Source: Rufibacter roseus
GTDB lineage: Bacteria > Bacteroidota > Bacteroidia > Cytophagales > Hymenobacteraceae
DNA: 64,000 nt
Direction of reading: 5' to 3'
Assembly (NCBI RefSeq): GCF_001647285.1
Contig: NZ_LRML01000002.1
Span: forward strand, 186,001-250,000
The notes beneath the pieces are model-generated. The model made no database searches. It had not been told where the DNA came from and was given only the letters and a program-made list of their open reading frames with translations. Below are positions 9,671 through 18,337 of the stretch, piece after piece (within the stretch, counting starts at the first letter, position 1; each line of letters begins with the position of its first letter). The translations under genes were made by a program, and so were the position numbers.

Positions 9671-11053
9671 ATGAGCAAAGACAAACCATCTATTCCCAAG
9701 GGCACCCGAGATTTTGGGCCGGCCACTGTGGTGAAACGTAATCATATATTTTCGGTCATCCGCCGTACGTTTGAGAAGTTCGGATTCCTGCCGCTGGAAA
9801 CCCCGGCCATGGAAAACCTTTCGGTCTTGACCGGAAAGTACGGCGATGAGGGCGACCAGCTGATTTTCAAAATCCTGAATTCAGGTGATTACTTGGGTAA
9901 AGTAAAGCCTGAAGACCTGGAGAAAGGATATAAAGCCCTTACCCCCAGAATCTCAGAGAAAGCGCTGCGCTACGATTTAACGGTGCCTTTTGCCCGTTAC
10001 GTGGTCATGAACCGCAATGACATTTCTTTCCCCTTCAAGCGGTACCAGATTCAGCCGGTGTGGCGGGCCGACCGTCCGCAGCGGGGCCGGTACCGGGAGT
10101 TCTACCAGTGTGATGCCGATGTGGTAGGCACCAACTCTCTGCTTTGCGAGGCGGAGATTATTCTGATGATGGACGAGGTACTGAGTTCTTTGGGCTTAGA
10201 TGACTTCACCATCAAATTCAACCACCGCGGGCTGTTGGCTGGTATTGCGGAGGCCATTGGTGCTAACGGACGCGAGGCTGATTTATGTGTGGCCATTGAC
10301 AAACTGGACAAGATTGGGCAGGAAGCTGTGAATGAGGAACTTCGGCAGAAAGCTTTTTCTGAGGAATCTATCACCAAACTAGCTCCCATCTTTGGCTTAA
10401 CCGGTGAAATACAAGATCTGCTTCCGCAGTTAGATACCTTACTGGCTGATTCAGAGGAAGGCAAAAGAGGTTTGAAAGACATACGCCAGATGCTGGCGTT
10501 TTTAAGCTCTTTTTCTGTAAACAAGGCAAAACTGCAACTCGACGTGACGCTTGCCCGTGGCCTCTCCTACTACACAGGCTGCATCTTCGAGGTGAAGGTA
10601 AATAATGTGCAGATGGGCAGCATCAGTGGTGGCGGCAGGTACGACAACCTCACCGGCATGTTCGGTCTGCCAGGTGTTTCAGGAGTAGGATTCTCTTTTG
10701 GTGTAGACCGTATTTTTGACGTACTGGAAGAGCTGAAACTGTTTCCGGAAGACAGCCAGACTATCACCCAAGTGCTTATTGCCAATTTTGACGAGGCCTC
10801 TATGCAATATGCGCTGCCGGTGCTGCAGACACTCCGGAAAGCGGGCGTTGCCACTGAATTGTTTCCAGAATCGGCTAAGCTAAAAAAACAGATGGCCTAC
10901 GCCGACCAGAAGAATATTCCGTATGTGCTGTTGATTGGCTCTGAGGAAATGGAGAGCGGCTTGTTGAACCTGCGCAACATGCGCACCGGCCTGCAGGAAC
11001 GACTCACATTGGACAACATCCAGAAAGTTTTACAAAACAACCTGAACCTATAA
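9671..11053 (+). CDS. hisS: Histidine--tRNA ligase
   Basis: A 460-residue class II aminoacyl-tRNA synthetase charging tRNA-His. Visible features: N-terminal IPKGTRDFGP, motif 2 RPQRGRYREFYQCDAD (about residues 134-149), the histidine-specific LARGLSYYTGCIFEV, GSISGGGRYDNL, and motif 3 GVGFSFGVDRI. A C-terminal anticodon-binding domain follows (ITQVLIANFDE onward). The stop codon shares its last A with the start codon of hutH, so the two genes are coupled. GC content rises sharply here compared with the polysaccharide genes upstream. Confidence 0.98.
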   Translation: MSKDKPSIPKGTRDFGPATVVKRNHIFSVIRRTFEKFGFLPLETPAMENLSVLTGKYGDEGDQLIFKILNSGDYLGKVKPEDLEKGYKALTPRISEKALRYDLTVPFARYVVMNRNDISFPFKRYQIQPVWRADRPQRGRYREFYQCDADVVGTNSLLCEAEIILMMDEVLSSLGLDDFTIKFNHRGLLAGIAEAIGANGREADLCVAIDKLDKIGQEAVNEELRQKAFSEESITKLAPIFGLTGEIQDLLPQLDTLLADSEEGKRGLKDIRQMLAFLSSFSVNKAKLQLDVTLARGLSYYTGCIFEVKVNNVQMGSISGGGRYDNLTGMFGLPGVSGVGFSFGVDRIFDVLEELKLFPEDSQTITQVLIANFDEASMQYALPVLQTLRKAGVATELFPESAKLKKQMAYADQKNIPYVLLIGSEEMESGLLNLRNMRTGLQERLTLDNIQKVLQNNLNL

Positions 11054-12558
11054 TGCCTGAGCAGCACCTGATTACATCTGCCCCCCTGTCGCTGGCTAAA
11101 ATTGGTCAGGTGCTTCGTGGCAAAGAAACTTTAACACTTTCTGAGGAAGCCGAACAGCAGATTGAGCAATGCTTCAACTATCTGCACGCGCACCTTAAAA
11201 GCTCCACAGTACCTGTTTATGGCATAAACACGGGGTTCGGAGCACTTTGCAATACCTCCATCTCCACCGAGAACCTGGAAACCTTGCAACGTAATCTGGT
11301 GGTTTCTCATGCCTGCGGCACTGGCGACGAAGTACCGGCAGAGATTGTGAAACTGATGCTGTTCCTGAAAGTACAGTCCCTGGCTTACGGGCACAGTGGG
11401 GTACAGGTGGCTACGGCGCAACGGCTATTGGCCTTCTATAACCGCGACATTTATCCGGTGGTGTACCAGTTGGGCTCTTTGGGTGCCAGTGGCGATTTGG
11501 CGCCACTCGCTCATCTGTGCCTACCACTTTTAGGCGAAGGCGAAGTTCAATTCCAAGATTTCAAACTGAAAGGACAAGACGTACTGGATATTTTCTCCTG
11601 GCAGCCTATCAAATTACAAGCCAAGGAAGGATTGGCCCTGCTGAACGGTACGCAATTTATGACGGCCTACGGAGTTCTTACCTGCCTCAAAGCTCGCCAG
11701 ATTGCCGCCGCCGCCGATGTGATTGCTGCTCTGTCGCTAGAGGCTTTTGACGGATTGGCCTCCCCTTTCTCCCCGTTGGTCCATCAGGTTAGGCCACACG
11801 CAGGGCAACGAACTTCGGCCGACAGAATTTTGCAGTTACTTCAGGGCAGCGAATTACAGGCTAAACCCAAGGCTCAGGTGCAGGATCCATATTCTTTCCG
11901 TTGCGTGCCGCAGGTACACGGGGCCAGTTTAGATGCCCTGGCCTACGCTGAACAGGTATTCACCACAGAAGTAAATTCGGTCACCGACAACCCAAACATT
12001 TTCCCGGAAGAGGATGTGATTATCTCAGGCGGCAATTTCCATGGGCAGCCGCTGGCGCTGGCGCTGGATTTCCTGAGTATAGCGTTGGCAGAGTGGGGCA
12101 GCATTTCGGAGCGGAGGACGTTTCAGCTGGTGTCGGGGCAGCGGTGTTTGCCACAGTTCCTGATTCAGGAGCCGGGGCTTAACTCGGGGTTCATGATTCC
12201 GCAATACACGGCCGCCTCCATCGTTAGTCAAAATAAGCAGCTTTGCACACCAGCCAGCGTTGACTCCATTGTTTCCTCTAACGGGCAGGAAGATCACGTA
12301 AGTATGGGCGCTAATGCCGCCACCAAGGCTTGGCAAGTAGTACAGAATGTGGAACGGATTTTGGCCATTGAGCTAATGACCGCTGTACAGGCTCTGGAGT
12401 TTCGCCGTCCGCTGCGTACCTCAGAGCCTCTAGAGATATTGGTGGCGGCTTTTCGGAAACAAGTGGCACCGTTGGAGCAGGACCGCGTGCTGCAACCAGA
12501 CATAGACAAGAGCCTCACCTTTATAAGACAATTTCCTTTTGAAGAGTTGATGACGTGA
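11053..12558 (+). CDS. hutH: Histidine ammonia-lyase
   Basis: A 501-residue cytoplasmic enzyme deaminating L-histidine to urocanate, the first step of histidine use. The Ala-Ser-Gly triad that cyclises to the MIO electrophile is at about residues 145-147 in GSLGASGDLAPLAH. Other family blocks are YGINTGFGAL near residue 55, LLNGTQFMTAYG, and QDPYSFRCVPQVHGA with NSVTDNPNIF. No hutU, hutI or hutG lies nearby, and the partner gene is hisS, so this may be a stand-alone copy. The ATG at 11053 overlaps the hisS stop and the 3' end overlaps the next gene's GTG. Confidence 0.97.
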   Translation: MPEQHLITSAPLSLAKIGQVLRGKETLTLSEEAEQQIEQCFNYLHAHLKSSTVPVYGINTGFGALCNTSISTENLETLQRNLVVSHACGTGDEVPAEIVKLMLFLKVQSLAYGHSGVQVATAQRLLAFYNRDIYPVVYQLGSLGASGDLAPLAHLCLPLLGEGEVQFQDFKLKGQDVLDIFSWQPIKLQAKEGLALLNGTQFMTAYGVLTCLKARQIAAAADVIAALSLEAFDGLASPFSPLVHQVRPHAGQRTSADRILQLLQGSELQAKPKAQVQDPYSFRCVPQVHGASLDALAYAEQVFTTEVNSVTDNPNIFPEEDVIISGGNFHGQPLALALDFLSIALAEWGSISERRTFQLVSGQRCLPQFLIQEPGLNSGFMIPQYTAASIVSQNKQLCTPASVDSIVSSNGQEDHVSMGANAATKAWQVVQNVERILAIELMTAVQALEFRRPLRTSEPLEILVAAFRKQVAPLEQDRVLQPDIDKSLTFIRQFPFEELMT

Positions 12559-14204
12559 GAAAAGGGATAACATTTCTGTTCGTTTGGCTAATTGCCTGTT
12601 TTGGAGCCTGGGCGCAATCGCCGTGCTTTCTGGCGTACAATGAACAGAACGTACCCGTGCAAACCTTCTGCGTAGGTGAGCGCATCACCTTCAAAGACAA
12701 TTCCGGCCAAAGCAACGTAGTAGAGTTCTATGACTTTGACGACCGCAACGGCTTAGACTTTTCCAGTTCAGCCACTTCGCACACTTTTACCACCCCTGGC
12801 ACATTTGTAATTACACAATTGGCCAATGGCTTTAACCAGTGCCAAAGAACCTTTCAGGTAAAGGCGCAGCGGCCTGATTCTCCGCCTGTGCTACAGTCGC
12901 TTTCCGTCACCACCAGTGGTCTACAGCTCAAGATTCAGTCCTCTGCCATCAATGATTTGGTATTGGAAAGAGCCGCCTCGCCCACAGGTACCTTCACCGC
13001 CGTGGAAACCTTTTCTGCCGTTCCTTCAGGCCAAAGCGACCGCACCGTAACCGTAGCTCAAACCGGCGGCTGTTTTCGGCTGCGCGTCACCAACGTGTGC
13101 ACCGGTGAAGAAAACATTGTCTCTAACACCGTTTGCGTTCAGTCGATTTCCGTTACCGCAGGCGACCGGCAAAACCAACTCTTTTGGACCGCTAACACCA
13201 GCCCTGCCGCTTTAAGCAATTATCAAATAATAAGAGGCGGTCAACCGTACCAGACACTCCCTCCCAACCAAAATTCCTTCACCGATGCTCAAGTGGCGTG
13301 CGGACGGCAGTACACGTATTCTTTAGCAGCAGTTTTCACAGACGGCGCCCAAAGCACTTCGGCACCGGTGCAGGTAGAGACACAGGGCACCACGCCCCCG
13401 TCGGCCCCTATTCTTCTTGTGAGCTTCAACTTGCAGAACCAAATCGTTCTAGAGACTATAGTGCCGGAGCAGGAGACTTTTAAAGAACAAGCCCTGTTCC
13501 GCAGCCTAAACGGAGGTGCTTTTGACCTGATTTCTGAAAAACAGCCGCAAAACGCATTAGATACCACTCTTCCCGACCTCAGTCAGCGTCCCTGCTACCA
13601 AACCGCCTACACCGATTCCTGCAGCCTTGTATCTCCCCGCAGCAACACCGCCTGCCCTGCCCTTTTAGCGGCAACCTATAGAACAGAAAACGGTGCTGTT
13701 GCCTTGACCTGGAGCCCCTATGAAGGTTTTCCTAACGGAATTGAGAGCCAGACGCTGGAGTTGCTGGATGAGCAAGGAAACGTTTACTGGAGCACCACTG
13801 TCAGTGGACAAAGCTATGTACACCAGCAGTTACCACAAACGTACCAGCGACTCTCTTACCGTTTGCTCAGTAGTTCAGAAGCAGGCAATCTGCAGAGCGC
13901 CTCCAACACCGCCACCATTGACCAACCATTCCAGTTCTTCTTCCCCACCGCCTTCAGCCCCAACGGCGACGGGTTGAACGATGTGTTCAGAGCCGTAGGC
14001 CCTCCTTTCGCCTCTACTTTCAAGTTGCAGGTACTCAACCGCTGGGGGCAAATCATATTCGAATCAAACAGCCCCCAAAGCGGCTGGGATGGCACCTACA
14101 ACAGTAAACCCGCCCCACCAGAAACGTATCTCTATCGTTTTGAAGCCACTGATGTGAACGGACAGCGCATCACCAAAAGCGGCAAAATTACGCTGGTGCG
14201 GTAA
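12555..14204 (+). CDS. Secreted protein with type B T9SS sorting domain
   Basis: 549 residues. It begins with a signal peptide (hydrophobic residues 5-18, AWAQS cleavage site). A PKD-like region (VEFYDFDDRNG, then FTTPGTFVITQ) and fibronectin III-like repeats follow, with several Cys pairs. The C-terminal 85 residues match the gliding-motility type B sorting domain: FFPTAFSPNGDGLNDVF, then VLNRWGQIIFES and GWDGTYN, ending ITKSGKITLVR. It is therefore probably exported by Sec and then the type IX system to the cell surface. The start is GTG (12555), overlapping the hutH stop by 4 bp; this is the only start that keeps the signal peptide. The ligand is unknown. Confidence 0.9.
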   Translation: MRKGITFLFVWLIACFGAWAQSPCFLAYNEQNVPVQTFCVGERITFKDNSGQSNVVEFYDFDDRNGLDFSSSATSHTFTTPGTFVITQLANGFNQCQRTFQVKAQRPDSPPVLQSLSVTTSGLQLKIQSSAINDLVLERAASPTGTFTAVETFSAVPSGQSDRTVTVAQTGGCFRLRVTNVCTGEENIVSNTVCVQSISVTAGDRQNQLFWTANTSPAALSNYQIIRGGQPYQTLPPNQNSFTDAQVACGRQYTYSLAAVFTDGAQSTSAPVQVETQGTTPPSAPILLVSFNLQNQIVLETIVPEQETFKEQALFRSLNGGAFDLISEKQPQNALDTTLPDLSQRPCYQTAYTDSCSLVSPRSNTACPALLAATYRTENGAVALTWSPYEGFPNGIESQTLELLDEQGNVYWSTTVSGQSYVHQQLPQTYQRLSYRLLSSSEAGNLQSASNTATIDQPFQFFFPTAFSPNGDGLNDVFRAVGPPFASTFKLQVLNRWGQIIFESNSPQSGWDGTYNSKPAPPETYLYRFEATDVNGQRITKSGKITLVR

Positions 14205-14333
14205 GAGCTTACGCGCTTAAAAAGAAACCTATATGTAGAGCTCTCATTCCAGATACTTCCCCCTGAAGGGTAGGGTCGTTGATTTTTAAAAGAATTAATC
14301 TGGTTCAAGTTTCTAACCTGGACCTACAACAGG

Positions 14334-14399
14334 CTGAAGTTTGAAACTTCAGTGAGGCGAGAGCCTCAAAATCTGCAGTAATAGCAGTGGTTTACCACT
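14334..14399. repeat. Four consecutive short hairpins, possible structured RNA or repeat
   Basis: Hairpin 1 at 14334-14352 has 9-bp arms with one loop base. Hairpin 2 at 14353-14368 has 6-bp arms closing a GAGA (GNRA-type) loop. Hairpin 3 at 14373-14387 has 4-bp arms. Hairpin 4 at 14386-14399 has 5-bp arms. Such density in 66 bp outside any gene is unlikely by chance, but whether it is an RNA or a repeat is unknown. Confidence 0.5.
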
Positions 14400-14489
14400 T
14401 TGACCAAAAAATTCAGGTAGAACTTAACGGCCATACCTTTTAAAGGGTGCTAAGGGGAGATGTATAAACGGGAGTATCCCTACATTAAC

Positions 14490-14524
14490 GTTTTCAGCTT
14501 TTTTTTAAAAAACAGACTGAAAAC
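14490..14524. repeat. 36-bp palindromic element, copy 2
   Basis: Arms gttttcagct and agactgaaaac with a T/A-rich centre. It lies about 40 bp upstream of the ybaB promoter. Confidence 0.75.
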
Positions 14525-14565
14525 ACAAATCTTCAAAAATCCTTTGTCCATAATTTCAGACACTC

Positions 14566-14598
14566 TTTGACACCATTCCCGCAAATCCCTTACTTTTG
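14566..14598 (+). promoter_or_regulatory. Bacteroidetes-type promoter of ybaB
   Basis: TTTG at 14566-14569, a 21-bp spacer, then TACTTTTG at 14591-14598, matching the -33/-7 consensus TTTG-N19-21-TAnnTTTG. The predicted start is near 14605, giving an 80-nt leader that ends with the Shine-Dalgarno-like AAAGGAG at 14674-14680. Confidence 0.7.
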
Positions 14599-14686
14599 GC
14601 ACCGGAACAGGAAATCAGGCGAAGAAGCATCTGAAGCGCCGGTTTCCACGTTACTGTTGTACAACTAAACCAGAAAGGAGAAGCTT

Positions 14687-15022
14687 ATGTTTGATATGAT
14701 GGGCATGATGAACAAGGTAAAGGAGATGCAGGCCAAGATGAAGGAAGCCCAGGAAAAGCTGAAACACATTACGGTCACCTCTGAAGCCGGGGGCGGCATG
14801 GTCAAAGCCACAGCCAACGGTGAGCGCCGTCTGCTAAAGATTGAGTTTGATGAAACGCTCATGAACCCCAATGACAAAGAAATGTTGGCCGACCTGGTAG
14901 TGGCTGCCGTGAACAAAGCCATGGACGAAGCCGGTGAGCGCGGCCGCGAGGAAATGAAGAAAAACACGGAAGGCATGCTCCCTAACATCCCCGGACTAGA
15001 CCTGAGCAACTTTGGACTCTAA
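14687..15022 (+). CDS. ybaB: YbaB/EbfC family nucleoid-associated protein
   Basis: 111 residues, the usual size for this DNA-binding dimer family. The N-terminal helix is Met- and Lys-rich (MMGMMNKVKEMQAKMKEAQEKL), followed by the beta region GMVKATANGERRLLKIEFDE and the C-terminal helix with LVVAAVNKAMDEAGERGREEM. It binds DNA without strong sequence specificity. An unusually clear ribosome-binding site (AAAGGAG, 6 bp spacing) supports the ATG at 14687. In many bacteria ybaB neighbours recR/dnaX; here it is followed by a GT2 gene that starts inside its last codons. Confidence 0.95.
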   Translation: MFDMMGMMNKVKEMQAKMKEAQEKLKHITVTSEAGGGMVKATANGERRLLKIEFDETLMNPNDKEMLADLVVAAVNKAMDEAGERGREEMKKNTEGMLPNIPGLDLSNFGL

Positions 15023-16064
15023 TTCTCCGAGCGTTGCCGTTGTTATCCTGAACTGGAACGGCCGACATTGGCTTGAGCAGTTTCTGCCCAATGTGCTGCA
15101 AAACAGCCCCGAGGCCGAGGTAATAGTGGCAGACAATGCCTCTACCGATGATTCTGTATCTTTCCTGCAGCAACAACTCCCGCAGGTACGCCTGATTCAG
15201 CTGTCTGAGAATTATGGCTTTTGCGAAGGCTACAACCAAACTCTAAAGCAGGTACAGGCGACGTATTATGTGTTGCTAAATTCAGACGTAGAGGTAACGC
15301 CGCATTGGCTCTCTCCCATGGTTCAGCTGCTGGAAGGAAACAGTTCCATTGCCGCCTGTCAGCCAAAAATAAAGTCTTTTCACCAGCGCACCCACTTTGA
15401 ATATGCCGGCGCGGCGGGCGGGTTTCTAGATGCTTACGGCTACCCTTTCTGCCGGGGCAGGTTGTTTGGCACGCTGGAGGAAGACAAAGGGCAGTATGAC
15501 GATGTGCTGCCGGTTTTCTGGGCCACAGGCGCCTGCCTTTTTGTGAGGTCAAATGCTTATTGGCAAGCGGGCGGGCTGGAGAAAAAGTTTTTCGCGCACA
15601 TGGAAGAAATTGATTTGTGCTGGCGGTTGCAAAACCTGGGACTCCAGATTTACTACCAGGGCCGCAGCACCGTGTACCACGTGGGCGGCGGTACTTTGCC
15701 CAAAGCCAACCCCAGAAAAACGTTCCTGAACTTTAGAAACGGAGCCGCTTTGCTATACAAGAACCTGTCTGACCAAGAACTTAACAGAGTGCTTTACAAA
15801 AGGCTAGTTATAGACGGAATAGCAGCGGCGCAGTTCTTCTTCAAGGGAGATATAAAGCAGGTGCAGGCGGTATGGCAGGCGCACAGAGCGTTTTTCAGAA
15901 TGAAGAAGTACCTGGACCAAAAAAGGAAAGAAGTGCCGCAGAAAAAACATACCACGCAATTGAGCGGCTGGTACCGCAAAAGCGTGGTGTGGCAGTATTT
16001 TGTGAAAGGTAAAAAAGAATTCGGGCAGCTAGACGTCCCAGACGGTGCTACGTTCACGCCGTAA
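15012..16064 (+). CDS. Glycosyltransferase family 2
   Basis: 350 residues. The GT-A fold begins VAVVILNWNGRHWLEQFLP, with VIVADNASTDDSV, LLNSDVEVTP (the DXD-type motif is NSDVE) and CWRLQNLGLQIYYQG in the acceptor region. The architecture resembles rhamnosyltransferases of the RfbF/WbbL type. The start is TTG at 15012, within the last codons of ybaB. It is the only usable start, because an in-frame TGA stands at 15003 and the GT2 signature begins at residue 8. The last 36 bp overlap the converging pspC gene. Confidence 0.9.
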   Translation: MDSNSPSVAVVILNWNGRHWLEQFLPNVLQNSPEAEVIVADNASTDDSVSFLQQQLPQVRLIQLSENYGFCEGYNQTLKQVQATYYVLLNSDVEVTPHWLSPMVQLLEGNSSIAACQPKIKSFHQRTHFEYAGAAGGFLDAYGYPFCRGRLFGTLEEDKGQYDDVLPVFWATGACLFVRSNAYWQAGGLEKKFFAHMEEIDLCWRLQNLGLQIYYQGRSTVYHVGGGTLPKANPRKTFLNFRNGAALLYKNLSDQELNRVLYKRLVIDGIAAAQFFFKGDIKQVQAVWQAHRAFFRMKKYLDQKRKEVPQKKHTTQLSGWYRKSVVWQYFVKGKKEFGQLDVPDGATFTP

Positions 16065-16247
16065 GTGCTTGCGCACATTCAACCAAAAAGCCAGTACCAA
16101 ATACACCAATACCGGTGAGCCAAACGTTAGAAACGAAAGGTAAATAAAATACAGCCGAATACTGCTGGTGGCAAAACCCAGCTTTTCACCTAATTTGGTG
16201 CACACCCCAAAGGCTTGGCTTTCCAGGAAATATTGCAGTTGTTTCAT
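16029..16247 (-). CDS. PspC domain protein
   Basis: 72 residues. It matches the small membrane PspC domain: FGVCTKLGEKLGFATSSIRLYFIYLSF followed by a transmembrane segment LVYLVLAFWLNV and a basic tail. The domain family is linked to membrane-stress (phage shock) responses. The 3' end overlaps the 3' end of the GT2 gene by 36 bp, a convergent coding overlap. Both frames carry recognisable domain sequence, so the overlap is probably real. Confidence 0.85.
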   Translation of the reverse strand: MKQLQYFLESQAFGVCTKLGEKLGFATSSIRLYFIYLSFLTFGSPVLVYLVLAFWLNVRKHLRRERSTVWDV

Positions 16248-16380
16248 GTGCTTGAAAAGTTAGGAAGCCTAAGTTAACTAATTTTAAACTTATCTTGCGT
16301 ACTGGTACACCCAAAAGAACTATTTTAGTTTGGTGGGCGGTATAGCAACCTGTCTATACGAAGATCTCTAAAAAATAGAT

Positions 16381-18177
16381 ATGCCTTTTGCACTAAATCG
16401 CCTGACTGGCTCTTTTTTAATCTTTTTACTTTTATCAATCACGTTTAGCACTGGCTGCACTTTCACCAGAATGGTGAAAAAAGCAGAAAAGGAGCAGAAA
16501 TTAACAGTGACCCCAGAAGTGCTGATGGTGCGCGGAAACCAAGTGCCTTTTGAGATAGAGGCTCAATTGCCCCAAAACCTACTCAAAAAGAACTACAATT
16601 ATAACATAAGAGTATTTTATAAAGCAGCTCAAGGTGTAGAGCAGCATGTAGGTTCCCTGCCTTTCGAGTTTGGCAACTATAATTTTGTAGGCGGCAAACC
16701 AACTATCAAAACCAGTTTTTCCTTTCCATATACCCCATCCAAGATTCAGGGTCAGCTGATGGCACAGGGAGTAGTAACCAATCCGAAAGGCAGAAAGAAA
16801 TTCACAAAGGCCACGTTACTGGCTCCTGGAATCAGAACTACCCCGCACATGATTCAGGTTGTGCATGCTCCTTCTTATGTTGCAGATCAGGCCAAGGCAC
16901 AAGTACCGGATTATCTTAAATTCACCATTTATTTTGATGAAGGATTAGCTACTCTTCGCAAAGGGTTAGGTACTAACTTTCAACAGCTTGATGAATTTAT
17001 TCTGTCAAACCAAAAAACAAAGAGAATAGACATTCTGGCAACCCAATCGCCAAATACAGATGAGTATAAAACGCGTAATCTGGCCATGCGCCGGGCGGTG
17101 GCACTTGAGCAGTACATCAAAAAAAAGATAGATACTGAAACGTACGCCAACACCCTTTCCTCCATTAAGTTTGAAAAGAAAGTCATAACCAACAGCTGGA
17201 GCGCTTTCTTAGGCCGTATTCAGAATTCTGCTTTGCCTGAGGAGCAAATTCAGCAGATTTTAGATATAGTGAACGGCCCAGGTTCTTTCTCAGAGAAGGA
17301 AAACCAACTACAGGAGCTGCCTTCTTACGAATACATAGACATGTATGTGTACCCGGTGCTGCGTTATGCCGAGGTGACCGTAGACTACGTGCCTACCCCC
17401 CGGAAAGACTATGAGATATATCTTTTGGCCAAGAAAATAATGCAGAACAGAGCAAACGCAGACGCGCTTTCCGCCGATGATATGCAATACGCAGCCACTC
17501 TTACTCCTTTACTGGCTGAGAAAAAGAAAATATACGAAAGTGCGGTAGAGAATTATATGAGCTGGCAGGCCTTGAATAACCTGGGCATAGTGTATTTTGA
17601 GCAGGCGCAAAAAGAGCTGAACCCTAAGATCAAAAAGAACTTGCTGGAGAACGCTATTTTAAACTTACAGTACGCCGCACACAGAAACCCTACCGCTCAG
17701 CAGTTTTACAACCTGGCTGTAGCTCACCACCAAAACGGCAATGTGCTGGAAGCCATGCACAGCTATGATTATGCCATAAAGCAAGGTGGCGCAATTGCTT
17801 TACTGCAAAATATTTTCACAGACAAAGCTGCGCTTGAACTTAAACTGGGGCAGTATGATGATGCGGTCAGAAGTATCTCTTTCGCCGGCTCAGGTTATGC
17901 GGCACAGTTCAACAAAGCGCTCCTGTACTTCCTGAAAGAGAATTATGAAGGTGCCAGCGAATTAGCTGTAAAGCTACTTCAGGAGTTTCCAGAGGATGCC
18001 AGTACCCATTATCTTTTGGCAGTGATTGGTGCCCGTACCCAGCAGGAGTCCCTAATGGCTGAGCATCTACAGAAAGCAGTAGCCTTGCAGCCAACGTTAG
18101 CCGGCAAAGCCATTGAAGACTTAGAATTCGTGAATTACCATAAGTCGCAGGCTTTTTCATCGGCGTTGAAAAAGTAA
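16381..18177 (+). CDS. TPR-containing lipoprotein
   Basis: 598 residues. The N-terminus is a type II signal peptide with lipobox STGC (Cys at about residue 26), so the protein is probably a membrane-anchored periplasmic lipoprotein. Residues 45-150 form a beta-rich domain. Residues 170-290 contain FTIYFDEGLATLRKG and an RRAVALEQYI segment reminiscent of OmpA-like peptidoglycan-binding domains, but not decisive. From about residue 390 to the end there are tetratricopeptide-type helices (WQALNNLGIVYFEQAQKE, FYNLAVAHHQNGNVLEAMHSYDYAI). A scaffold role is plausible; no specific function can be assigned. Confidence 0.8.
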   Translation: MPFALNRLTGSFLIFLLLSITFSTGCTFTRMVKKAEKEQKLTVTPEVLMVRGNQVPFEIEAQLPQNLLKKNYNYNIRVFYKAAQGVEQHVGSLPFEFGNYNFVGGKPTIKTSFSFPYTPSKIQGQLMAQGVVTNPKGRKKFTKATLLAPGIRTTPHMIQVVHAPSYVADQAKAQVPDYLKFTIYFDEGLATLRKGLGTNFQQLDEFILSNQKTKRIDILATQSPNTDEYKTRNLAMRRAVALEQYIKKKIDTETYANTLSSIKFEKKVITNSWSAFLGRIQNSALPEEQIQQILDIVNGPGSFSEKENQLQELPSYEYIDMYVYPVLRYAEVTVDYVPTPRKDYEIYLLAKKIMQNRANADALSADDMQYAATLTPLLAEKKKIYESAVENYMSWQALNNLGIVYFEQAQKELNPKIKKNLLENAILNLQYAAHRNPTAQQFYNLAVAHHQNGNVLEAMHSYDYAIKQGGAIALLQNIFTDKAALELKLGQYDDAVRSISFAGSGYAAQFNKALLYFLKENYEGASELAVKLLQEFPEDASTHYLLAVIGARTQQESLMAEHLQKAVALQPTLAGKAIEDLEFVNYHKSQAFSSALKK

Positions 18178-18185
18178 ACAGCTGC

Positions 18186-18221
18186 GTTTTAGGCTTCTTT
18201 TCCAAAAAATAGGCTTAAAAC
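18186..18221. repeat. 36-bp palindromic element, copy 3
   Basis: gttttaggct / aggcttaaaac arms, with complementary flanking bases extending the stem. It starts 9 bp after the stop of the TPR lipoprotein. Confidence 0.85.
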
Positions 18222-18337
18222 GTAGCTTTTCACCACTTCCGGAACCGGTACGGCAGATCAGTTTTTTTATTTGTGGCCTATGTCTTAATTTTACCGGTAC
18301 TTAATAGAGAAGAATCTTATCCAGTAATAAAGCTAAC

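Larger units (their letters stand above)
14205..14565. other. Non-coding gap with a chain of small hairpins
   Basis: No ORF is credible between the T9SS gene and the ybaB promoter. It holds a run of four adjacent hairpins (14334-14399), a further short palindrome (ccttttaaagg, near 14437), and one copy of the 36-bp palindromic family (14490-14524). Confidence 0.7.
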
